A stretch of 64,000 nt of DNA, taken from an uncultured Flavobacteriales bacterium. GTDB taxonomy: Bacteria > Bacteroidota > Bacteroidia > Flavobacteriales_D > Crocinitomicaceae. Positions within the stretch are counted from its first letter, which is position 1. Each line of letters begins with the position of its first letter. The stretch spans positions 42,963 through 106,962 of the forward strand of contig CAJXRM010000002.1 of assembly GCA_913059205.1 (NCBI GenBank), in the 5' to 3' direction. A model generated the notes under the pieces. It was not told the DNA's origin. It saw only the letters and a program-made list of their open reading frames with translations, and made no database searches. The position numbers and the translations under genes are program-made. Shown here piece after piece: positions 9,336 to 16,556 of the stretch.

Positions 9336-9378
9336 TGTTTTGTTTATTTTACCTCCTTCCTTCACGAAAGACGGGGCG

Positions 9379-9386
9379 CAAAGGTA
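9379..9386 (-). promoter_or_regulatory. -7 box TACCTTTG of the DUF177-rpmF transcript
   Basis: Exact TAnnTTTG on the minus strand, 13 nt before the upstream GTG (9365) and 43 nt before the preferred GTG (9335). Confidence 0.6.
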
Positions 9387-9427
9387 ACAATTTTAAATTA
9401 AACTCACCTTTTGACGCTTATTATTTT

Positions 9428-10537
9428 TTAATTATCTCTAAATCGATCCGAACCCTTGTTTGGTCGTTCAGAAATCACCAAGGGATTGTCAGTGATTCCT
9501 TTCTCAAACTGATGGTTTCTGTACACGTCAACTGCCAGATAAATTGCATTTCTCATTGAATCTCCAGAAGCACAATTTTTTCCAGCTATATCGAAGGCGG
9601 TTCCGTGATCGGGTGACGTTCTAATAATTGGCAATCCTGCCGTAAAATTCACTCCTTCATCAAAAGAAAGGGCTTTAAACGCTGAAAGTCCTTGGTCATG
9701 ATACATCGCTAAAACACCATCATAGTTCTGTCTCGCATTTGACCCGAAAAAACCATCCGCCGGAAAAGGACCAAAGGCCAAAAGACCTTCGCCATTCACT
9801 CGAGCAATTGCTGGTGAAATTGACTCTTGTTCTTCCTGTCCCATTTTTCCATTTTCTCCCGCATGAGGATTCATACCAAGAACTGCAATTTTAGGGCGTT
9901 GTATACCAAAATCTTTCTTCAAGCTCGCGCTAAATGCCTTTATCTTCTCCGCTACTTTATCCGCTGTAATTGTAGTGCTTACATCTTTTAATGGAATGTG
10001 TGTTGTTACCAAGCCAACGCGCAAGGTCGGAGAAATCATCAACATCAATGCTTCTTCTTGTCCCGCTAAATCTGCCAAATACTCTGTGTGTCCAGGAAAC
10101 TTAAATCCTGACTTATTCATTGCGTCTTTTGAAATTGGCGCTGTTACCAACACGTCAATTTTTCCTGAAGCCAAATCCTGAGTCGCCTTTTCTAAAGATT
10201 CAAACGCGTACTTACCACTTTTTTCGGTCGCTTCTCCAAGATTAAATACAATCTCATCCTCCCAAATGTTAACGATATTGGTCTTTCCTTTTTTCGCGTC
10301 ATCGGCTCCATTAGCCGCTTGATAAACAAACTCTTGGTGTTCCAATGTCTTTTTATAAAAAGAAAAAACCTTCGTCGACCCATAAATTATCGGCGTGCAA
10401 TCAACTAAAATTCGATTGTCACTCAACGCCTTCATAATTACCTCTGGTCCAATTCCATTCACATCTCCAATAGAAATACCAACACGAACAGGTTTTCTTG
10501 CAGAAGTCTCTTTTTTTACCTCATTTGTTTTTTCCAT
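9428..10537 (-). CDS. pdxA: 4-hydroxythreonine-4-phosphate dehydrogenase
   Basis: NAD-dependent enzyme of pyridoxal-5'-phosphate synthesis (DXP-dependent route), oxidising 4-phosphohydroxy-threonine. Family motifs are visible: GISIGDVNGIGPEV near the N terminus, TAPISKDAMN, FPGHTEYLADL (metal-binding His), NPHAGENG, and MYHDQGLSAFK. At 369 residues it is slightly longer than usual because of about 15 extra N-terminal residues and a short C-terminal tail. The start codon overlaps the pepA stop by one base (TAATG), so the two genes are translationally coupled. Confidence 0.95.
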   Translation of the reverse strand: MEKTNEVKKETSARKPVRVGISIGDVNGIGPEVIMKALSDNRILVDCTPIIYGSTKVFSFYKKTLEHQEFVYQAANGADDAKKGKTNIVNIWEDEIVFNLGEATEKSGKYAFESLEKATQDLASGKIDVLVTAPISKDAMNKSGFKFPGHTEYLADLAGQEEALMLMISPTLRVGLVTTHIPLKDVSTTITADKVAEKIKAFSASLKKDFGIQRPKIAVLGMNPHAGENGKMGQEEQESISPAIARVNGEGLLAFGPFPADGFFGSNARQNYDGVLAMYHDQGLSAFKALSFDEGVNFTAGLPIIRTSPDHGTAFDIAGKNCASGDSMRNAIYLAVDVYRNHQFEKGITDNPLVISERPNKGSDRFRDN

Positions 10538-11925
10538 TATGCATAATTTTTTAAGAATTGGTACAACAAGCGGACACCATATCCAGAACCTCCTTTTGGC
10601 CTATATGCACTCGCTGCATTTAGCCACGCTGGCCCAGCAATATCCATGTGAATATATGGTGCTTCAACAAAATGTTCAAGAAATTTTCCAGCCGTGATCA
10701 TTCCTGCTGTTGGACCTCCAATATTTTTCAAATCCGCAATGGTCGACTTCATGTCTTCAAAATACTCATCCCAAAAAGGAAATCGCACAACACGTTCGTA
10801 ACTATCGTAACCTGCTTTCTCCAGTTGCTGAAAATATTTGTCATCTGCATTTCCCATAACGCAACTGGCATGAAGTCCAATGGCTGCATTCGCTGAGCCC
10901 GTTAGTGTTGCCGCGTCAATGACCAATTCGGGGTCGAATTTTTTTGAATACGCTAGTGCATCCGCCAATATCATTCGTCCTTCAGCATCTGTGTTTAATA
11001 CTTCAACTGTTGTTCCGTCAAACATCGTTACTACATCTCCAGGTACGTATGCATTCAAACCTGGACGATTATCCGTTGCCGGAACCAAAGCAATAATATG
11101 TAAAGGTAGTTTTTGAAGAGCTGCTAAATAAATTGCTCCTGCTACACATGCTGCACCGCCCATATCACATTTCATAATGTCCATAGAGTTTGGTGTTGGT
11201 TTCAAGCTTAACCCTCCAGTGTCGTATACAACTCCTTTTCCAACCAAAACGATTGGCTTTTTGTTTGCTGCATTTGGTGACTTATATTCAATGACTGAAA
11301 AAGTAGGTGGATCAATTGAGCCTTTATTCACTGCCAATAACCCTCCCATTTTCAAGGCTTCAATTTGGGATTTTTCAAGAATCGTGACATTCAAATTAGT
11401 TTCTTCACCAAGCAATCTAATTTCTTCAGCCAATTGCTTGGCAGTTAAAAATGAAAGTGGTTCGTTCACCATGTCACGCGCCCAATAAACAGCTTTAGTA
11501 ATGGAATTTAATTCGTCCAATTTCGCTTGATTTCCCGCGGCAACAGCTATAGAATCCAATAAATTCTCTTTATCTTTTTTATCCTTAAAATAACGGTTGA
11601 ATTGATAATTGGAGAGCAAAATCCCTTCTGTTACGTCATATAAAAAAGCTTCCTCACTGTAAATAGCAATTTCTGTAATCTTTCTATCTAAAACACCGCG
11701 AATCTTGGCTCCAGCAGCTCTCATTTTTTCCCTGTCGCCTTTTGACTTCACTAAAAACAACGTGCTTTCTAAGTTTGAAATCTGCTTAAAATCATCCTCT
11801 TTGGCTAAAAAAGCTTTAAATAAATTCAACTCTTCTTCGTTCAGCGAACTTGGAAGGTGTTCATTGTCACCAACAATAATCTTGTAATTATGCGATTCAA
11901 TATTCTCTTTTATGATCAGATTCAT
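10537..11925 (-). CDS. pepA: Leucyl aminopeptidase (M17 family)
   Basis: Dimetal aminopeptidase releasing N-terminal residues from peptides in the cytosol. The C-terminal catalytic domain carries the M17 signature NTDAEGRMILADAL, and upstream the metal-binding lysine and aspartate region (VLVGKGVVYDTGGLSLKP, MKCDMGGAACV). The N-terminal domain (about 1-150) is divergent, as is usual. Its 462 residues are in the family range. It is first in a two-gene unit with pdxA. A TAACTTTG box lies 22 nt before the start codon. Confidence 0.95.
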   Translation of the reverse strand: MNLIIKENIESHNYKIIVGDNEHLPSSLNEEELNLFKAFLAKEDDFKQISNLESTLFLVKSKGDREKMRAAGAKIRGVLDRKITEIAIYSEEAFLYDVTEGILLSNYQFNRYFKDKKDKENLLDSIAVAAGNQAKLDELNSITKAVYWARDMVNEPLSFLTAKQLAEEIRLLGEETNLNVTILEKSQIEALKMGGLLAVNKGSIDPPTFSVIEYKSPNAANKKPIVLVGKGVVYDTGGLSLKPTPNSMDIMKCDMGGAACVAGAIYLAALQKLPLHIIALVPATDNRPGLNAYVPGDVVTMFDGTTVEVLNTDAEGRMILADALAYSKKFDPELVIDAATLTGSANAAIGLHASCVMGNADDKYFQQLEKAGYDSYERVVRFPFWDEYFEDMKSTIADLKNIGGPTAGMITAGKFLEHFVEAPYIHMDIAGPAWLNAASAYRPKGGSGYGVRLLYQFLKNYA

Positions 11926-11947
11926 CTGTGTAATTCTAGTTTAATAA

Positions 11948-11955
11948 CAAAGTTA
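11948..11955 (-). promoter_or_regulatory. -7 box TAACTTTG of the pepA-pdxA transcript
   Basis: Exact TAnnTTTG on the minus strand, 22 nt before the pepA start, giving a predicted leader of about 15 nt. Confidence 0.6.
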
Positions 11956-12036
11956 ATTATCTTATTGAATATTCAGTATTATCGGGATGCGGAGATATGT
12001 ACCTCAAATTATGATGAAAATAACATGATTAATAGT

Positions 12037-12180
12037 TTAAACGCAAAAGGCGAAAGGCAAAGGATCAATCACTTCTAAAAATCAAGAGCGCAAAGACATC
12101 CGTTTCATGGTTGTTTAGTACTTTGGGTACTTAAAATTTCAGAAACAACCTCCCGGATTTCATCGTGGCCTTTGCGGTAA
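12037..12180. repeat. Dispersed palindromic repeat, copy 1
   Basis: A 144-bp element with imperfect terminal inverted repeats: left TTAAACGCAAAAGGC and right, read inverted, TTACCGCAAAGGCC. Its core, from 12088, closely matches copy 2 at 29.7 kb (AAAGACAT, TTTCATGG, TAGTACTTTG-like and TTAAAATTTCAGAAACA blocks in the same order). It lies between the lipoprotein stop and the pepA promoter and carries no ORF. The rest of this 267-nt gap holds only the pepA promoter. Confidence 0.7.
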
Positions 12181-12192
12181 AAAACCTTCCTT

Positions 12193-13164
12193 TTACTTCT
12201 TTTCAAAAAAAGTATACTCGAAATATTCAGTTTGAAAAAAACGACTTGTTGAATCGGTTGAATGATTTTCGTGTTTCAAAGCAACAGGAAGTTTATGTTT
12301 GAAATCAAATTTAGAATCTGTGCGGATTAAAAATTTATCATCTGTAAATGTAGAATCAATGAAGCCTGTACACAATCCGGTTGTACCATACAAAATTGTT
12401 CTTTTCTTTCTAAAAGGATAATCATTGTAAGAAATTTCCTTTATAAATTGATTCGATTTATCGTAAGCGTATTTTACAACATTGAACTCATTCACGGTGT
12501 TTTCAACTTGGTATCTTTTCTTTGGATAAAATGTTGTTCCAAACGAAATAATATCTTCAGGTGTCGGTTGCAGAATTGAATCAACGGAAACAACGCCCCA
12601 ATTTTTTCTTTTCAAAAGATAAAACAAATAATTCCCAGTTTGTTCATTGGTATAGACTAAGAATTTATCGTTGTGCTCTTCTTTTTCATAAATCGTATAA
12701 TGATCGTGTTCGCTATCAAGAACTTCATTTTTTGCTCTTCGTCGTTCAACGGCGGAATAACCGTTTTCATCTTTTGGGGTTAAATAATCGAACCAAATAT
12801 TACCAACTTCCACATTCTCATAAAATTGTTGAACTTGAACGGACAACAATTCACCGTCTTTATTAAAATGATATGTTTTAATTTCCTTTGGTGAATTAGA
12901 ATCAAACTCAATATCAGCATCCGATTCTTTTCCAGACACATAAATGCTACGTGTAATTTTTTCAATGTTGTGTAATTTAATCAGACTGTCATTGAACCAA
13001 ATTGGAAAAGAAACATTGAATTCTTCATCCGAAAAATAATGCTGCAAATTGATGATAAACGACTGATGTTTTTCCTTTTTTTTCAAAAAAGGAACTGTCT
13101 TCTCTTCAGAACAGCTGAAAAGAATGAACAAAATGCCTAAAAATGGAATTAAAATCGCTTTCAT
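12193..13164 (-). CDS. Uncharacterised lipoprotein
   Basis: I do not recognise a family. The N terminus is a lipoprotein signal peptide: a positively charged start, hydrophobic stretch and lipobox LFSC with the acylated cysteine at position 18, followed by SEEK, so it should be exported and anchored, probably in the outer membrane. The rest (323 residues in all) is rich in aromatic and charged residues with repeated short beta-like segments such as EIKTYHFNKDGELLSVQVQQFYE, resembling MORN/YD-type antiparallel repeat proteins, though no clean repeat could be aligned. It is monocistronic with a -7 box TATATTTG only 5 nt before the ATG. The palindromic repeat copy 1 follows its stop. Confidence 0.75.
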   Translation of the reverse strand: MKAILIPFLGILFILFSCSEEKTVPFLKKKEKHQSFIINLQHYFSDEEFNVSFPIWFNDSLIKLHNIEKITRSIYVSGKESDADIEFDSNSPKEIKTYHFNKDGELLSVQVQQFYENVEVGNIWFDYLTPKDENGYSAVERRRAKNEVLDSEHDHYTIYEKEEHNDKFLVYTNEQTGNYLFYLLKRKNWGVVSVDSILQPTPEDIISFGTTFYPKKRYQVENTVNEFNVVKYAYDKSNQFIKEISYNDYPFRKKRTILYGTTGLCTGFIDSTFTDDKFLIRTDSKFDFKHKLPVALKHENHSTDSTSRFFQTEYFEYTFFEKK

Positions 13165-13169
13165 CTCTA

Positions 13170-13177
13170 CAAATATA
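13170..13177 (-). promoter_or_regulatory. -7 box TATATTTG of the lipoprotein gene, 5 nt from the ATG
   Basis: Exact TAnnTTTG on the minus strand. The predicted transcript start falls at or within a few bases of the start codon at 13164, so the mRNA would be almost leaderless. Confidence 0.55.
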
Positions 13178-13240
13178 AAGGAATATCACCAGAGATTTAC
13201 GCTTTATGAGCTAAGTTTCTTTATCCTCCCTTTTTTACCT

Positions 13241-13248
13241 TAACTTTG
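13241..13248 (+). promoter_or_regulatory. -7 box TAACTTTG of the ygiQ-like gene, 4 nt from the ATG
   Basis: Exact TAnnTTTG followed by CACC and the start codon at 13253. It implies a leaderless or nearly leaderless transcript. It is divergent from the lipoprotein promoter, with about 63 nt between the two boxes. Confidence 0.6.
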
Positions 13249-13252
13249 CACC

Positions 13253-15169
13253 ATGCAAGAGCAACGCCCAATAACAGATTGGCTTCCTTTGACGATGAAA
13301 GAAGTCCAAAACAGAGGATGGAACGAAATTGATGTCGTTCTAATTTCTGGCGATGCCTATGTTGATCATCCTGCCTTTGGAACAGCTGTTATCGGGCGAA
13401 TAATAGAAGATGAAGGATTTAAAGTGGCCATCGTTGCTCAGCCCAATTGGAAAGACGATTTACGTGATTTTAAAAAATTTGGACGACCAAAATACTTCTT
13501 TGGCGTAACGGCAGGATGTATGGATTCGATGGTGAATCATTACACCGCTAACAAGCGTTTGCGTTCAACTGATGCATATACTCCGGGAGGAGAAGCAGGA
13601 TTTCGACCTGACTACGCTACTATTGTCTATTCAAAAATACTGAAAGATTTGTATCCGGATGTTCCTGTCTTGATTGGAGGAATTGAAGCTTCTTTGCGCC
13701 GTGTTACGCATTACGATTATTGGCAAGATAAACTCTTTCCATCAATTTTGGAAGATTCTAAAGCCGATTTATTGGTGTATGGAATGGGAGATCAACCCTT
13801 GCGTGATATGCTTAAATTATTGAAAAAAGGCGTTCCATTTTCGAATTTAGAGACAATTAAACAAGTTGCTTTTCTTCAAGATAAATCAGAAGAACTTCCG
13901 AAAAACAAGAATTGGGAATCGGTTGCGCTTTCTTCACACGAAGAATGTTTAAAAGACAAAATTAAGTACGCTGCCAACTTTAAAATTGTTGAAGTTGAGT
14001 CGAATAAATTGGATGCGCGAAGAATAACACAAGATATTGGTAATAAGCGTCTGGTGATTAATCCGCCTTACAAAACAATGACAGAGAAGGAAATTGACAA
14101 GTCCTTTGACTTACCGTACACGCGTTTACCTCATCCAAAATACAACAAACGTGGAGCAATTCCAGCGTATGATATGATTAAGTTTTCCATCAATATGCAT
14201 CGAGGATGTTTTGGTGGATGTAGCTTTTGTACCATTTCGGCGCATCAAGGAAAATTTATCGCTTCACGAAGTGAAAAATCAATTTTGGCAGAAGTAGACG
14301 AAGTAGTTGCTCACCCAGAATTTAAAGGATACATTTCTGATCTTGGCGGACCTTCGGCAAACATGTATCGCATGAAAGGCAAGGTGCAAGAAATTTGCGA
14401 TCGCTGTTCAAGCCCAAGTTGTATTCACCCTGTTATTTGTAGCAACCTGGACACTTCTCACAAGCCCATGACGGAATTGTACCGAAAAGTGGACAAACAT
14501 CCAGGAGTGAAAAAAGCATTTGTTGGTTCAGGAATTCGTTACGATTTATTGGTAGATGATTTCAATCAAAATAACGAAGACAACAATCACGAAGAATACA
14601 TTGAGCAGGTAATTACGCGCCACGTCAGTGGTCGTTTAAAAGTTGCGCCAGAACATACTTCTGATGCAACGTTGAAAGTAATGCGTAAACCGTCGTTTAA
14701 ATATTTCCACAAGTTCAAGGAAAAATACGATCAGATTTCTGAGAAACACGGCTTGAAACAGCAATTGATTCCTTACTTTATTTCTTCTCACCCAGGCTGT
14801 GAAAATGAAGACATGGCGAATTTGGCTGTGGAAACAAAAGACATGGGATTCCAATTGGAACAGGTGCAAGATTTTACGCCAACTCCAATGACAGTGGCAA
14901 CCGTAATTTATTACAGCGGTGTTCATCCTTATACCTTAAAACCATACAAAACGGTAAAAGATAAAGAGGAAAAACTGAATCAACGCCGTTTCTTCTTCTG
15001 GTACAAGCGAGAAAATCATTCATACATTCGTGAGTCCTTGCGCAAAGCAAATCGTTTGGATCTAGCCGATAAATTAATCGGATCGAAACCACAACAAAAC
15101 AGTTCTGAAAAACCAATGCCAAAATGGTTGGAGGAAAGGAGAAGTAGGAGTGGGAAGAAAAAGAGATAA
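13253..15169 (+). CDS. YgiQ family radical SAM protein
   Basis: Large B12-type/radical SAM protein of the YgiQ (UPF0313) family, whose reaction is not established. An N-terminal domain (MQEQRPITDWLPLTMKEV, then DVVLISGDAYVDHPAFG) is followed by the radical SAM core with CFGGCSFC, cysteines 319, 323 and 326 as [4Fe-4S] ligands. A second cysteine cluster (CDRCSSPSC) and the family's C-terminal segment QDFTPTPMTVATVIYY are also present. The 638 residues are typical, ending in a basic tail. It is divergent from the lipoprotein gene. tspO begins 74 nt downstream. Confidence 0.93.
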   Translation: MQEQRPITDWLPLTMKEVQNRGWNEIDVVLISGDAYVDHPAFGTAVIGRIIEDEGFKVAIVAQPNWKDDLRDFKKFGRPKYFFGVTAGCMDSMVNHYTANKRLRSTDAYTPGGEAGFRPDYATIVYSKILKDLYPDVPVLIGGIEASLRRVTHYDYWQDKLFPSILEDSKADLLVYGMGDQPLRDMLKLLKKGVPFSNLETIKQVAFLQDKSEELPKNKNWESVALSSHEECLKDKIKYAANFKIVEVESNKLDARRITQDIGNKRLVINPPYKTMTEKEIDKSFDLPYTRLPHPKYNKRGAIPAYDMIKFSINMHRGCFGGCSFCTISAHQGKFIASRSEKSILAEVDEVVAHPEFKGYISDLGGPSANMYRMKGKVQEICDRCSSPSCIHPVICSNLDTSHKPMTELYRKVDKHPGVKKAFVGSGIRYDLLVDDFNQNNEDNNHEEYIEQVITRHVSGRLKVAPEHTSDATLKVMRKPSFKYFHKFKEKYDQISEKHGLKQQLIPYFISSHPGCENEDMANLAVETKDMGFQLEQVQDFTPTPMTVATVIYYSGVHPYTLKPYKTVKDKEEKLNQRRFFFWYKRENHSYIRESLRKANRLDLADKLIGSKPQQNSSEKPMPKWLEERRSRSGKKKR

Positions 15170-15243
15170 TAGCAATATCTTCAACGAACTTTTACTAGTA
15201 TTTTCTATTAGAATTTTTCCTACCTTAGAAAAAACTCAATTCC

Positions 15244-15702
15244 ATGAACAAATCTCTCATTACATTTTTAATTCTCAACTTCGGAGCACTCGCCCTAGGC
15301 GGCTTTTGGACAAGCGGGGGAGTAATATCTGACTGGTATCAAAACTTAAACCAAGCCCCATGGACGCCACCAGGATGGGTTTTTGGTGCTGCTTGGACAA
15401 CCATAATGGTGTTGTTTACGCTTTACATGGCTTATGCTTGGAGAGATTCTGAACACAAAGCAAAGTTGATTTCGCTTTATAGTATTCAATGGGTATTAAA
15501 CGTATCTTGGAATCCTGTGTTTTTTAATTCACGGGCTGTTTTGGGTGGAATGATCATCATTTCGATGCTTACATTATTGATGGGATATATTTTATTTACT
15601 TCATGGAAATCGATGAAGATGAAGTCGCTTTTAGTAGCACCCTATTTCGTTTGGCTGATAATTGCAACTTCCTTAAACGGTTATATCCTTCTTTTTAACT
15701 AA
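15244..15702 (+). CDS. TspO/MBR family membrane protein
   Basis: Translocator-protein (peripheral benzodiazepine receptor) homologue, an integral membrane protein binding tetrapyrroles or sterols. The family's tryptophan-rich pattern is evident: GGVISDWYQNLNQAPWTPPGWVFGAAWTTIM, followed by SIQWVLNVSWNPVFF. Five hydrophobic segments fit the five-helix fold, and 152 residues is the normal size. In other bacteria TspO takes part in porphyrin or stress responses; nothing in this context points to a specific role. It is on the same strand as the radical SAM gene but could have its own promoter (a degenerate TACCTTAG at 15221). Confidence 0.92.
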   Translation: MNKSLITFLILNFGALALGGFWTSGGVISDWYQNLNQAPWTPPGWVFGAAWTTIMVLFTLYMAYAWRDSEHKAKLISLYSIQWVLNVSWNPVFFNSRAVLGGMIIISMLTLLMGYILFTSWKSMKMKSLLVAPYFVWLIIATSLNGYILLFN

Positions 15703-15754
15703 CTTAGTGCAAATTCCCATACAGAATTCAACAGAATTCAATCAATAATAAATA

Positions 15755-16489
15755 ATGGAAACACGATTAGCAGTGCTAATTGACGGAGATAACATTCCTT
15801 CAAAGCACATAAAAGAAATGATGGAAGAAATTGCAAAATATGGCAATCCAACTATCAAACGAATATATGGCGACTGGACAAAGCCTCATTTGTCCAAATG
15901 GAAAAATGTACTGCTTGAAAATGCAGTAACCCCAATTCAACAATACGGTTATACAACTGGAAAGAATGCAACGGATTCAGCAATGATTATCGATGCAATG
16001 GATATTTTGTACTCGGAAAAAGTGGATGGCTTTTGCTTGGTTTCAAGCGACAGCGACTTTACACGACTTGCAACACGATTGCGGGAGGCAGGTATGAAAG
16101 TCTATGGTTTGGGTGAGAAAAAAACACCAAATCCTTTTATTGTGGCTTGCGATAAATTCATCTACATTGAGATTTTAAAGTCTCTTTCTGACGATGAAGA
16201 GCAAACTACAGAAAGTAAAAAAGCACAAAAAGCAGAAGTTGACGCCGTTACACCAAAAATACTTCAACTTATTAAATCGACCATTTCTGATGTTTGTGAC
16301 GATGATGGATGGGCATTTTTAGGAGATGTTGGTGGATTGTTGCAAAAAAAACAACCCAACTTCGATGCCCGTAATTTTGGGTTTCAAAAATTGACTCCCT
16401 TTATTAAATCGATTAAGCAGTTAGAAATAGAAGAACGTGAGAATCCAAAAGGTCGTTCCAAGTTGATGTACGTGCGTATAAGAGAATAA
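15755..16489 (+). CDS. NYN domain protein with C-terminal OST-HTH/LOTUS domain (LabA/DUF88-like)
   Basis: Probable RNase-like protein. Residues about 1-145 form an NYN (PIN-like) domain with acidic motifs LIDGDN, TDSAMIIDAMD and SSDSDF that would bind a catalytic metal, followed by the conserved REAGMKVYGLGE. Residues about 165-240 (ILQLIKSTISDVCDDDGWAFLGDVGGLL...FDARNFGFQKLTPFIKS) fit an OST-HTH/LOTUS RNA-binding domain. This two-domain layout is widespread in bacteria, usually annotated NYN domain-containing protein; substrates are unknown. It is single, with 52 nt upstream and 67 nt downstream to its neighbours. Confidence 0.9.
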   Translation: METRLAVLIDGDNIPSKHIKEMMEEIAKYGNPTIKRIYGDWTKPHLSKWKNVLLENAVTPIQQYGYTTGKNATDSAMIIDAMDILYSEKVDGFCLVSSDSDFTRLATRLREAGMKVYGLGEKKTPNPFIVACDKFIYIEILKSLSDDEEQTTESKKAQKAEVDAVTPKILQLIKSTISDVCDDDGWAFLGDVGGLLQKKQPNFDARNFGFQKLTPFIKSIKQLEIEERENPKGRSKLMYVRIRE

Positions 16490-16507
16490 GTTAGGTCTGT
16501 TTTTTAG

Positions 16508-16537
16508 TTGAATTCACACTATGTTTTTGTAATTTTG
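16508..16537 (+). promoter_or_regulatory. Promoter of the amidase gene (TTG-N19-TAATTTTG)
   Basis: TTG at 16508-16510 and the exact -7 box TAATTTTG at 16530-16537 are separated by 19 nt, matching the Bacteroidota consensus. The start codon is 20 nt downstream. Confidence 0.6.
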
Positions 16538-16556
16538 AGTACAAATCAATCGTACT

